A stretch of 64,000 nucleotides of DNA from Kribbella jejuensis (lineage in GTDB: Bacteria; Actinomycetota; Actinomycetes; Propionibacteriales; Kribbellaceae). Made by a program: the position numbers and the translations under genes. Below are positions 9,172 through 17,161 of the stretch, piece after piece. Every line of letters begins with the position of its first letter. Position 1 is the stretch's first letter. Below the pieces are notes generated by a model. That model was not told the DNA's origin. It saw only the letters and a list, made by a program, of their open reading frames with translations, and ran no database searches. Where the stretch lies: contig NZ_VFMM01000001.1 of assembly GCF_006715085.1 (NCBI RefSeq), positions 496,001 through 560,000 of the forward strand, given 5' to 3'.

Positions 9172-9986
9172 CGCCGGTCCTCCAATTTCGGATCGAACCG
9201 GTCGCGCAGACCGTCGCCCAACAGGTTGAACCCGAGGACCGCGATCGCGATCGCGACGCCGGGGAAGATCGCCAGCCGCGGCGCGCTGAACAGGAACTCC
9301 TGACTCTCCTGCAGCATCCGCCCCCACGACGGCGTCGGCGGCGGCGTGCCGTACCCGAGGAACGAGAGCGCCGCCTCGGCCAGTACTGCGATCGCGAACG
9401 ACACCGACGCCTGGACGGTGATCAGACTCGTCACGTTCGGCAGCACGTGCCGTACGGCGATCGGCCACGGCCGGCGCCCCGCCGCACGGGCCGCGAGCAC
9501 GTACTCGGTCCGCATCACCTGCAGCGCCCCGCTCCGGATCACCCGCGCGAAGCTCGGGACCGAAGCGATGCCGATGGCAACCATCGCGGTCAGCGTGCTG
9601 GCGCCGAACACCGCACCGAACATGATGGCCAGCAGCAACGCCGGGAACGCGAGCAGCAGGTCGTTGGCGCGCATGACGAGTTCTGAAGCCCACCGCCGCG
9701 TCATCGCCGCGAGGATCCCGAGCGGTACGCCGATCACCGCGGCCACGCCGACCGCGACGACGCCGACGAACAGCGTGGTCCGGGAGCCGACCATGATCTG
9801 GCTGAGGATGTCGCGACCGAACTTGTCGGTGCCGAACCAGTGCGACCAGGACGGTTTGAGCAGCCGCGACGCCGGGGTGACGAGCGTCGCATCGTACGGC
9901 GTCCAGACGAAGGAGATCAGCGCCATCAGCACGATCACGCCGACGATCACGGCTCCGGCGATCAGACTCGGGTTACGGCGGCTCAT
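9168..9986 (-). CDS. ABC transporter permease, DppC type
   Basis: A 272-residue inner-membrane permease. Residues 11-30 form the first hydrophobic helix, and the periplasmic loop contains HWFGTDKFGRDILSQ, a hallmark of DppC/OppC subunits. About five more hydrophobic segments follow, with the cytoplasmic EAA-type loop YVLAARAAGRRPWPIAVRHV near residue 165. A start overlapping the upstream permease stop by 4 bp indicates coupled translation. It forms the heterodimeric channel with the DppB-type protein. Confidence 0.9.
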   Translation of the reverse strand: MSRRNPSLIAGAVIVGVIVLMALISFVWTPYDATLVTPASRLLKPSWSHWFGTDKFGRDILSQIMVGSRTTLFVGVVAVGVAAVIGVPLGILAAMTRRWASELVMRANDLLLAFPALLLAIMFGAVFGASTLTAMVAIGIASVPSFARVIRSGALQVMRTEYVLAARAAGRRPWPIAVRHVLPNVTSLITVQASVSFAIAVLAEAALSFLGYGTPPPTPSWGRMLQESQEFLFSAPRLAIFPGVAIAIAVLGFNLLGDGLRDRFDPKLEDRR

Positions 9987-10930
9987 GACGCTGTCCTCAG
10001 GCGCGGGTCCAGGGCGACGTACAGGACGTCGACCAGGAAGTTGACCAGGAGGACGGCCAGCACCAGGACCATGACTACGTCTTGGACCAGTAGGAGGTCC
10101 CGGTTGGAGACGCCGTCGAGGAGCAGGCTGCCCAGGCCGGGGATCACGAAGACGCGCTCCACGACGACCGCTCCGATCAGCAGCGTGGCCAACTGCAACC
10201 CCAACACCGTGACCACCGGCACAGCGGCGTTGCGCAAGCCGTGTTTCCAGAGGGCCTGGAACGGCCGTAGGCCTTTGGCGCGGGCGGTGCGGAGGTAGTC
10301 CTCGCGGAGTACGTCCAGGACGGCGCTGCGGACGTAGCGGGTGAGGACGGCGCCTTGCACCAGGCCCAGCGACAGGGCGGGGAGGATCAGTTGTTTGAGG
10401 AACATGGCGGGGTCCTGCGCGGGTGGGGTCCAGCCGTTCGCGGGGAGCCAGCCGAGTTTGACCGCGAACACCACGATCAGCAGGATGCCGGCCAGGAACG
10501 CGGGAATCGCGACCCCGAGCTGCGAGACCGCTGACAGCGCCAGCCCGGAGACCTGACGGTGGCGTGCCGCCATCACCGTGCCGGCCGGTGCGGCGACGAG
10601 CAGCGCGATGATCATGCCCGCGACGACCAGCCAGAGCGTGACCTGCAGCCGGTCGAACACCTGCGGCCCGATCGCGACCTTCGAAACGTACGACGTTCCG
10701 AGGTCGCCGCGCAGCAGTCCGCCGACCCAGTCGAAGTACTGCGTCGGCAGCGGGCGGTCGAGGCCGAACTGCCGCCGCAGTTCGGCCACCGCCTGGTCGG
10801 AGGCGTTCACGCCGAGCGCGACCCGGGCCGGGTCGCCGGGCAGGATCGCCATGAACGCGAAGACCAGCACCGTGCTCACCGCGAGGCTGACCAAGAACAC
10901 GGCGGTGCGCTCGATCAGGCGGAGAATCAT
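9983..10930 (-). CDS. ABC transporter permease, DppB type
   Basis: A 315-residue permease with a signal-anchor helix at residues 8-32 (VFLVSLAVSTVLVFAFMAIL), a periplasmic loop including FGLDRPLPTQYFDWVGGLLR, and about five further membrane helices. The EAA-loop region YLRTARAKGLRPFQALWKH lies near residue 213. GDPARVALG and the conserved pattern around them are typical of DppB/OppB. Its ATG overlaps the stop of the binding-protein gene by 4 bp. It is a partner of the DppC-type permease in the same operon. Confidence 0.9.
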   Translation of the reverse strand: MILRLIERTAVFLVSLAVSTVLVFAFMAILPGDPARVALGVNASDQAVAELRRQFGLDRPLPTQYFDWVGGLLRGDLGTSYVSKVAIGPQVFDRLQVTLWLVVAGMIIALLVAAPAGTVMAARHRQVSGLALSAVSQLGVAIPAFLAGILLIVVFAVKLGWLPANGWTPPAQDPAMFLKQLILPALSLGLVQGAVLTRYVRSAVLDVLREDYLRTARAKGLRPFQALWKHGLRNAAVPVVTVLGLQLATLLIGAVVVERVFVIPGLGSLLLDGVSNRDLLLVQDVVMVLVLAVLLVNFLVDVLYVALDPRLRTAS

Positions 10931-12432
10931 CGGCTGAGCTGGGACAGGTCGAAGGCCTCGGTGATCGCGTTGGTCGGCAGCCCCTTGATGTCCTTGTCCG
11001 CGACCATCAGGTTCGGCAGCAGGAACAGCCAGTCACCCGCCGCCTGCTCGGACAGCCGCCGGGCCGCCTTCTTCATGTCGGCGACCTGGGTGGCCTCGTC
11101 GCCCGCGTCGGCCGCGGCCAGATCGGCCTGCAACGTCGGGTCGTCGTAGCGCGTGTAGTACTTCGGGTTGCCGAACACGGCGCCGAGGTCACGCGGCTCG
11201 ACGTGCGCGATGATCGACATGTCGTAGTCGGCGTTCTTGAACACCGTGGTCAGCCAGGCCGCCGGGAACTCCAGCTGGTCGATCTGCACCTTCAGCCCGG
11301 CCTGCTCCAGGTCGCTCTTCACCACCTGGCCGCAGGAAGTTGCGTAGGGCAACGTCGGGAGCCGCAGCCGGAGCGTCTTGCCGGCCGCACCGGAGGCCTG
11401 GAGCAACGACTTCGCCTTGGCCAGGTCGTACGGCGCGACGCCGGTGAGGTCCTCGTACCACGGGTCGGTCGGCGGGACCATGCTGCCGATCAGCTTGCCG
11501 CGCCCGGCCCAGCAGGTGTCGAGCAGCGCCTTGTGGTCGATCGCCATCCGGATCGCCTGCCGGGTCCGGAGGTCCTTGAACACCGGCCGCGAGTTGTTGA
11601 ACGACAGCAGCACCTCGCCGTTGGTCGTCCCCTCGATCACCTGGTACTTCGAGTTGCTGGTGAACTGGCTCAGCGCCTCGGGCGCCTGCACCGTGCCGAC
11701 CACGTTGATCGTGTTGGTGAGCAACGCGTTGTTGAGTGCTGTGGCGTCCTTGAAGTACTTCAGGGTGATCTGCTGGAAGAAAGGCTTCGTGCTCCAGTAG
11801 CCGTCGTTGCGGGCCAGCACGATCGAGTCGCCGCGGTTCCACTTCGAGAACTTGAACGGGCCGGTGCCGACCGGGTCGGTGGCGAGCGCGCTCACGCCGC
11901 TCTCGGAGAACATCGCGCCGATCCGGGTGGTCATCCGGAACAGCCAGTCGTTGCTGGGCTTGGCGAGCGTGACCTGCAGCTGGGTCGGTGACAGTGCCTT
12001 GGCGTCGGAGACCACGTCCATCGCGCTCTTCAGCGAGATCGTCCACGCGGTCTTCACCCGGTTGATGCTGAACACCGCGTCGCTCGCGGTGAACTGCTTG
12101 CCGTTGGTGAACTTCGCGTTGTCGACCAGGTCGAAGGTATACGTCTTGCGGTCCGGCGACACCTTCCACGACTTCGCCAGCGAGGGCACGATCTTGCCGG
12201 AGTCGTCCTGTTTGACCAGCGTCTCGTACACGTTGCCGAGCAGCGCCTGCGGGATCGCGGCCCCGTCGGTGGTGGTGAAGTCCAGGCTGGCCGGCTCCGC
12301 GACCAGGCCGATCGACAGCTTCTGCTCGCCGCCCGGTGAGCTGCCGGACGACGTACTCGATCCGGCCGAGCAGGCGGTGAGCGCCAGTACTGCTGCAGCG
12401 GCGACTGCGACCGCACGGATGGAAACCTTCAC
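10927..12432 (-). CDS. ABC transporter substrate-binding lipoprotein (OppA/DppA family)
   Basis: A 501-residue solute-binding protein of the SBP_bac_5 family. The N-terminus has a basic start, a hydrophobic run and the lipobox LALTACSAG, so it is probably a lipoprotein anchored at Cys 21 or so. The mature part begins with LSIGLVAEPASLDFTTTDGA, and DPVGTGPFKF near residue 185 is the family hallmark. I chose GTG at 12432 because TGGAGGAG lies seven bases upstream and the signal peptide follows directly. It is the first gene of the eight-gene operon, so it captures the compound that the downstream aldehyde dehydrogenase, SDR and amidase probably process. The ligand is unknown and need not be a peptide. 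Confidence 0.9.
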   Translation of the reverse strand: MKVSIRAVAVAAAAVLALTACSAGSSTSSGSSPGGEQKLSIGLVAEPASLDFTTTDGAAIPQALLGNVYETLVKQDDSGKIVPSLAKSWKVSPDRKTYTFDLVDNAKFTNGKQFTASDAVFSINRVKTAWTISLKSAMDVVSDAKALSPTQLQVTLAKPSNDWLFRMTTRIGAMFSESGVSALATDPVGTGPFKFSKWNRGDSIVLARNDGYWSTKPFFQQITLKYFKDATALNNALLTNTINVVGTVQAPEALSQFTSNSKYQVIEGTTNGEVLLSFNNSRPVFKDLRTRQAIRMAIDHKALLDTCWAGRGKLIGSMVPPTDPWYEDLTGVAPYDLAKAKSLLQASGAAGKTLRLRLPTLPYATSCGQVVKSDLEQAGLKVQIDQLEFPAAWLTTVFKNADYDMSIIAHVEPRDLGAVFGNPKYYTRYDDPTLQADLAAADAGDEATQVADMKKAARRLSEQAAGDWLFLLPNLMVADKDIKGLPTNAITEAFDLSQLSR

Positions 12433-12536
12433 GCGAACTCCTCCAGTGCCTCGATCTGTCGCCGCATTCTGACCGGCCACCGTCACCGGTCGGCGCCCGG
12501 CCACGCCGGTGCCGAACACTTCGCCGTCCGGCTGTG

Positions 12537-12551
12537 ACTGGTCCGACCAGT
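12537..12551. promoter_or_regulatory. FadR-type operator between divergent operon and regulator
   Basis: ACTGGTC-C-GACCAGT is a perfect 7-bp inverted repeat around one central base. It contains TGGTCCGACCA, which fits the TGGTnnnACCA pattern bound by FadR-subfamily GntR regulators. It lies 105 bp before the binding-protein start on one side and 72 bp before the GntR start on the other, so one site could control both directions. Confidence 0.7.
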
Positions 12552-12623
12552 GGACTAGGTATTACTGGGCCACTAGGTTTGTCGCAGCACACCGCTCTGT
12601 CAAGACGATTGGGGCGCCAGGAG

Positions 12624-13379
12624 ATGACAAAAGCGCAGTTCCAGCCGGTGCAACCCGTGCGCGCCTACCAGCGGATCGTCGAACAGGTCGAGGACGCGCT
12701 GGCGCGCGGCGATCTCGCGCCCGGGCAGCGGCTGCCGAGTGAGCGCGAACTGGTCGCGCAGTTCGCGGTCAGCCGATCGACGGTGCGCGAGGCACTGCGG
12801 GTGCTGGAGAGCAACGGCGTGGTCCGGTCCCGGCCCGGCGACCCGAACGGTCCGGAGATCCTGCCGTTCTCATCGGCCGCGCTGCGCAAGCAGGTGGCTC
12901 GGCTGGCCCGGGTCGACGAGCTCGGCCTGAGCGAGCTGATCGGGTTCCGGATGATCATGGACGGCGCCGCGATCCAGGTCGCGTCCCGCCTGCGCACTCC
13001 TGAAGAGCTGGACGAACTCGAGGCGACGCTGGTCGCGATGCGGGACGCGATCGAGGTCGACTTCGACGCGTTCAGCGAAGCCGACCTGGCCTTCCACGAG
13101 CTGATCGCCCGGATCAGCCGCAACTCGCTGATCCAGACCTGCAACGAAGTCGTCCGCGGCGTCGTCCTCAGCCTGATCTCGGACAAGATCGCGCACGCCC
13201 CGAACAGCCGCGCGCTGATGCTCGAGTCGCTCCACCACCACGCCGAGGTGGTCGACGCGATCCGCACCGGCGACGGTCACGCCGCGGCCCGGATCGCCCG
13301 CCAGAACATGTTCGACTACTACGCCGGGTACGTACCCGACTCCGAACAGGAAACCTTGCGCGCACTCGTAGAGGACTGA
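12624..13379 (+). CDS. GntR-family regulator, FadR subfamily
   Basis: A 251-residue regulator. The N-terminal winged helix-turn-helix includes LPSERELVAQFAVSRSTVRE near residues 35-55. The C-terminal all-helical FCD domain shows FRMIMDGAAIQVA, EADLAFHELIARIS and HHHAEVVDAI, whose Asp/His residues usually bind a metal and an organic-acid ligand. I chose ATG at 12624, the position usual for the family. AGGAG abuts it directly, an unusually short spacing, and an in-frame ATG at 12534 would add 30 residues and cover the operator. It is divergent from the transport/amidase operon and probably controls it. Confidence 0.9.
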   Translation: MTKAQFQPVQPVRAYQRIVEQVEDALARGDLAPGQRLPSERELVAQFAVSRSTVREALRVLESNGVVRSRPGDPNGPEILPFSSAALRKQVARLARVDELGLSELIGFRMIMDGAAIQVASRLRTPEELDELEATLVAMRDAIEVDFDAFSEADLAFHELIARISRNSLIQTCNEVVRGVVLSLISDKIAHAPNSRALMLESLHHHAEVVDAIRTGDGHAAARIARQNMFDYYAGYVPDSEQETLRALVED

Positions 13380-13429
13380 GCATTCCCGTGGCATTCTGAC
13401 GGGATCGGTTCACTGGTGGGGGGCACCGC

Positions 13430-15079
13430 GTGAGCAAACCTGCGATTCTCACGGTCGACGACGACCCGATGGTTTCCGCTGCGATCTCCCGCGACCTGCG
13501 CCGCCGGTACGGCGACGATTACCTGGTCGTTCGCGCCACATCGGGGGACCAGGCGTTGGCCGCGCTGACCAAGCTCGTCCTGCGCAACCAGCCGATCGCG
13601 CTGATCGCGACCGATCAGCGGATGCCCGGCATGACCGGGATCGAGCTGCTCGAACGCGCCCGTGAACAGGCCGAGGGCGCGAAGTACCTGCTGTTGACCG
13701 CGTACGCCGATACCGATGTCGCGATCCGCGCGATCAACGACATCGGCCTGGACTACTACCTGCTGAAACCATGGGATCCACCCGAGGACCAGCTCTTCCC
13801 GGTCGTCGACGACCTGCTCGAGGATTGGCAGCACGCCAATCCCGAACACAGCTCCGACGTCCGGATCGTCGGCAACCGCTGGTCCGACCGCGCCCACGAG
13901 ATCAAGACGTTCCTGGCTCGCAACCACGTCCCGTACCGCTGGTACGACGTCGAGCGCGACGCCGAAGGCCTGCGCCTGCAGGAACTCGCCGCGGCCGGTG
14001 ACAACGACCTCCCGCTGGTACTGATACCGGACGGCGACACGCTCCGCTCCCCCACCGCCCTCGACCTGGCCTCCGCGCTCGGTCTGCGCACCCGCGCCGA
14101 ACAGCCGCTGTACGACGTGTGCATCGTCGGCGGCGGACCGGCCGGCCTTGCCGCTGGTGTCTACGCCGCGTCCGAAGGCCTCAGCACCGTGATCGTCGAA
14201 CGCGAGGCGCCGGGCGGTCAGGCCGGGCTGAGCGCCGCGATCGAGAACTACCTCGGCTTCCCGCGTGGTTTGACCGGCTCCGATCTCGCCCAGCGCGCCG
14301 TCGCCCAGGCGTCCCGGTTCGGCGCCGAGATGGTGCTCGCGCGCTCGGTGGTCGGGCTCGAGTCACGCGGCCCCGTGCACGCCGTACTGCTCGAAGGGTC
14401 CGGGGAGATCGAGGCCCGTTCACTGATCGTCGCGACCGGCGTCTCGTACCGCAGTCTCGACGTCGAAGGACTCGCCGACCTCACCGGCCGCGGGGTGTAC
14501 TACGGCGCGACCGCGAGCGAGGCCAGCCAGGTCCAGGACGACGAGGTGTTCATCGTCGGCGCCGCGAACTCCGCCGGCCAGGCCGCCCTCAACCTCGCCC
14601 GGTACGCGAAGCGCGTCGTACTGCTCGTCCGCGGCGAACGGCTCGAGAACTCGATGTCGCGGTACCTCGTCGACAAGATCACCACGGCGCCCAACATCGA
14701 GGTGCGGTGCCGGACCGAGGTGGTCGGCTGCCGCGGCGAAGGTCATCTCGAGGGGCTGACGCTGGCCGACCGCAGGTCCGGCAGGGTCGAGGAGGTGCTG
14801 GCCAGCTGGTTGTTCATCTTCGTCGGCGCGATTCCGCGGACCGAGTGGCTCGGCGACTCCGTCGTCCGGGACGCCCTGGGTTTCGTGGTGACCGGGCCGG
14901 AGCTGGTGGTGCAGCAGCGCTGGCCGCTGTCCCGGCCCCCGTACGCGTTGGAGACCAGCGTGCCGGGCGTGTTCGCGGCCGGCGACGTACGGCTCGACTC
15001 GATGAAACGCGTCGCCTCCGCGGTCGGTGAAGGCGCCATGTCGATCTATCTCGTCCACCGCTACCTCGCGAGCCTGTGA
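13430..15079 (+). CDS. Response-regulator receiver fused to thioredoxin-reductase-like flavoprotein
   Basis: A 549-residue two-domain protein. Residues 1-125 are a receiver domain: acidic DDD at 10-12, phospho-acceptor Asp 62 in ATDQRMPG, Thr 90 and Lys 113 in LLKPW. Residues 130-215 form a thioredoxin-like linker region (FLARNHVPYRWYDVERD). From about 225 a thioredoxin-reductase-like FAD/NAD(P) module begins (VCIVGGGPAGLAAGVYAAS; FAAGDVR near 520). The redox pair normally written CATC is replaced by GATA near residue 358 (GVYYGATASEA), so it cannot perform dithiol chemistry like true TrxB and is more like ferredoxin/flavodoxin reductases or a sensor. The next gene, overlapping by one base, is a histidine kinase, so the two probably form a redox-linked signalling pair. 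Confidence 0.88.
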   Translation: MSKPAILTVDDDPMVSAAISRDLRRRYGDDYLVVRATSGDQALAALTKLVLRNQPIALIATDQRMPGMTGIELLERAREQAEGAKYLLLTAYADTDVAIRAINDIGLDYYLLKPWDPPEDQLFPVVDDLLEDWQHANPEHSSDVRIVGNRWSDRAHEIKTFLARNHVPYRWYDVERDAEGLRLQELAAAGDNDLPLVLIPDGDTLRSPTALDLASALGLRTRAEQPLYDVCIVGGGPAGLAAGVYAASEGLSTVIVEREAPGGQAGLSAAIENYLGFPRGLTGSDLAQRAVAQASRFGAEMVLARSVVGLESRGPVHAVLLEGSGEIEARSLIVATGVSYRSLDVEGLADLTGRGVYYGATASEASQVQDDEVFIVGAANSAGQAALNLARYAKRVVLLVRGERLENSMSRYLVDKITTAPNIEVRCRTEVVGCRGEGHLEGLTLADRRSGRVEEVLASWLFIFVGAIPRTEWLGDSVVRDALGFVVTGPELVVQQRWPLSRPPYALETSVPGVFAAGDVRLDSMKRVASAVGEGAMSIYLVHRYLASL

Positions 15080-16461
15080 TGGACGCCGGCGACCTGCGCG
15101 ACATCCCGCTGTTCGCCGGGGTGAGCGACGCGCAGCTCGAGGAGCTGATCGCGGGCAGCACGGAGCTGCCGATCGAGCCCGGCGTCGACCTGTTCCACGA
15201 GGGCGACCCGGCCGATTTCTGGTGGGTCCTCGTCGACGGCGCGATCACGCTGCACCGCAAGATCGGCCGCGAGGACACCGTGATGGGCAAGATGGACGTC
15301 CCGGGCCGCTGGGCCGGCGGCTTCCGGGCGTGGGACGAGCACGGGCTGTACCTGGCCAGCGGGCGCGGCCTCGCCGCGGGACGAGTTCTGCGGGTGCCGG
15401 CCGACGTACTGCGGGACCGGATCGACGACTGGTTCCCGCTGGCGGGTCATCTGATCAAGGGCGTGTACGGGACCGCGCGGGCGATCGAGTCCACGACGCG
15501 GCAACGGGAGTCGCTGATCACGCTCGGTACCTTGGCCGCCGGGCTCGCACACGAGATCAACAACCCGGCCGCGGCGGCATCCCGTTCGGTCAGCGCGCTC
15601 GACACCGCGTGCGTCACGCTCCTGTCGGCGTTGCGCGGCCTCGCCGAGGGCGACGTACGGGCCGACCAGTTCAGTGCCCTCGACGAACTCCGGCTCGAAC
15701 TCGGTGCGGGTACGGCGGCACCAGATCCGGTCGACCTCGCCGATCACGAGAACACGATCGCCGACTGGCTCGACGACCACGCCGTCGACCGGTCCTGGTT
15801 CATCGCGCCACCGCTCGCGGCGGCCGGCGCCGGCGTGGAGTGGTGCGAGCGCGCGGCCGACGTACTCGGGCCCGCGCTCGGTCCGGGTCTGGAATGGGTG
15901 GCCAGCACGCTCGCCGCGTCGACGCTGATCGGCGAGGTGAAGGAGTCGACCCGGCGGATCACCGAACTGGTCGCGGCGGTCCGGTCGTACTCGCAGATGG
16001 ACCGCGGTTCGATCCAGACGATCGACGTGACCGAGGGCATCGAGAGCACGCTCGTGATGCTCGGGCACAAACTCCGCGGCGGTGTCGAGGTGGTCCGCGC
16101 GTACGGCGACGTACCGCGGATCGACGCGTACGCCGGTGAACTCAACCAGGTGTGGACGAACCTGGTCGACAACGCGGTCGATGCCATGGACGGCGCCGGC
16201 ACGCTGCGGATCGGTACCCGGACCGACGGCGACCGGATCGTCGTCGAGTTCACCGACTCCGGCGCCGGGATGCCGCCGGAGGTCGCGGCCCGCGCGTTCG
16301 AGCCGTTCTACACGACCAAGGACGTCGGCAAAGGCACCGGGCTCGGCCTCGACATCGCGCAACGGATCGTCACCGAACACCACGGCGGGACGATCGCGAT
16401 CACGTCCCGCCCGGGCGAGACCACCCTCCAGGTCCGGCTACCGCGGCAGCCGGCCGGCTAG
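15079..16461 (+). CDS. Histidine kinase with N-terminal cyclic-nucleotide-binding-like domain
   Basis: A 460-residue soluble sensor kinase. Residues 1-125 match a cyclic-nucleotide-binding beta-roll (IPLFAGVSDAQLEELIAG, GVDLFHEGDPADFWWVL). The dimerisation/phosphoacceptor helix has GTLAAGLAHEINNP with the His near residue 158. A long helical region follows, then the ATPase: N box NQVWTNLVDNAVDAM, G1 DSGAGMPPE, F box FEPFYTTKDVGKG, G2 GTGLGLDI. There is no transmembrane segment. ATG at 15079 makes a TGATG overlap with the receiver-flavoprotein stop; a GTG one codon earlier is possible. It likely phosphorylates the receiver domain encoded immediately upstream. Whether the N-terminal domain binds a nucleotide is not known. 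Confidence 0.88.
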   Translation: MDAGDLRDIPLFAGVSDAQLEELIAGSTELPIEPGVDLFHEGDPADFWWVLVDGAITLHRKIGREDTVMGKMDVPGRWAGGFRAWDEHGLYLASGRGLAAGRVLRVPADVLRDRIDDWFPLAGHLIKGVYGTARAIESTTRQRESLITLGTLAAGLAHEINNPAAAASRSVSALDTACVTLLSALRGLAEGDVRADQFSALDELRLELGAGTAAPDPVDLADHENTIADWLDDHAVDRSWFIAPPLAAAGAGVEWCERAADVLGPALGPGLEWVASTLAASTLIGEVKESTRRITELVAAVRSYSQMDRGSIQTIDVTEGIESTLVMLGHKLRGGVEVVRAYGDVPRIDAYAGELNQVWTNLVDNAVDAMDGAGTLRIGTRTDGDRIVVEFTDSGAGMPPEVAARAFEPFYTTKDVGKGTGLGLDIAQRIVTEHHGGTIAITSRPGETTLQVRLPRQPAG

Positions 16462-16496
16462 GTCCCGATCAGGTCCTGCTCAGGTCCCGATCAGGT
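16460..16496. repeat. 15-bp direct repeat between convergent genes
   Basis: AGGTCCCGATCAGGT occurs at 16460-16474 and again at 16482-16496, a 22-bp period. The pair covers the stop codons of both flanking convergent genes. The role is unknown; it may be simple slippage. Confidence 0.6.
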
Positions 16497-17036
16497 GTCG
16501 TGCTCGACGATCCGGACCCGCGGGACCTTGAGCACCTTGCGGGCCTTCGTGGTCCAGTCGGAGCACAGGAACGCGGCCGCGGTCTCCGGCCAGGCGACCA
16601 CCACGACCTCTTGGCTGCTGGTGGTCTTGACCATCTGCATCAGCGCCAGCAGCACTTCGCCGTGCGTGATGGAGACGTGCACCGGGTAGCCGCTGGCGGC
16701 CCGGAGCCGACGTGAGCTGTGCTCGATCACCGACGCGAGATCGACCGCGGGATCCGCGAGAGTCGCCACCGGTGTTCGGCTCGGGGACGGCGGGCCGATC
16801 CGCGCCGACGGTGCCGTCGCCGAACCGACCACGGCCGCGGAACCGGTCAGACCGGCCACGTCCGCGAACGTCGAGCCGAGCAACGCCATCGGACCTGCCA
16901 GCGCGCTGTCCGTATGACTGGAGACCAGCAGGTGGTATTCGATGGGTTCCTCGCGCCTCGCGTGCAGTGCGGCAACGCGGCGCGCGTCGCCCTCGCTCAT
17001 CTCGCGCTCGATGAGCACCACCACGTCGTACGTCAT
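16491..17036 (-). CDS. Conserved hypothetical protein
   Basis: A 181-residue soluble protein that I do not recognise. The N-terminus MTYDVVVLIEREMSEGDA and C-terminal QEVVVVAWPETAAAFLCSDW followed by KVLKVPRVRIVEHDT suggest an alpha/beta fold with parallel strands, perhaps distantly like universal-stress or Rossmann-type proteins. The middle (about residues 75-100) is Ala/Pro/Ser-rich and probably disordered. I chose ATG at 17036, which has GGGAG upstream, over a longer reading. It is convergent with the histidine-kinase gene. No operon partner is visible. Confidence 0.7.
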   Translation of the reverse strand: MTYDVVVLIEREMSEGDARRVAALHARREEPIEYHLLVSSHTDSALAGPMALLGSTFADVAGLTGSAAVVGSATAPSARIGPPSPSRTPVATLADPAVDLASVIEHSSRRLRAASGYPVHVSITHGEVLLALMQMVKTTSSQEVVVVAWPETAAAFLCSDWTTKARKVLKVPRVRIVEHDT

Positions 17037-17161
17037 TCGTGGCTCCCTTCGCCAATTCCGTTGTACTCCTGGCCGGGAGCGCACCAAAGGATCGGGCGCG
17101 CGTCCGTCACGGAATTGTCAAAAACCTCTCAGGCTCCTGCCAGACACGCCCGGCCGCAGTG

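Noticed and set aside
15061..16383. 440-codon minus-strand frame opposite the histidine kinase
   Set aside because: The sense strand has complete H, N, G and F boxes. The antisense reading lacks any recognised motif.
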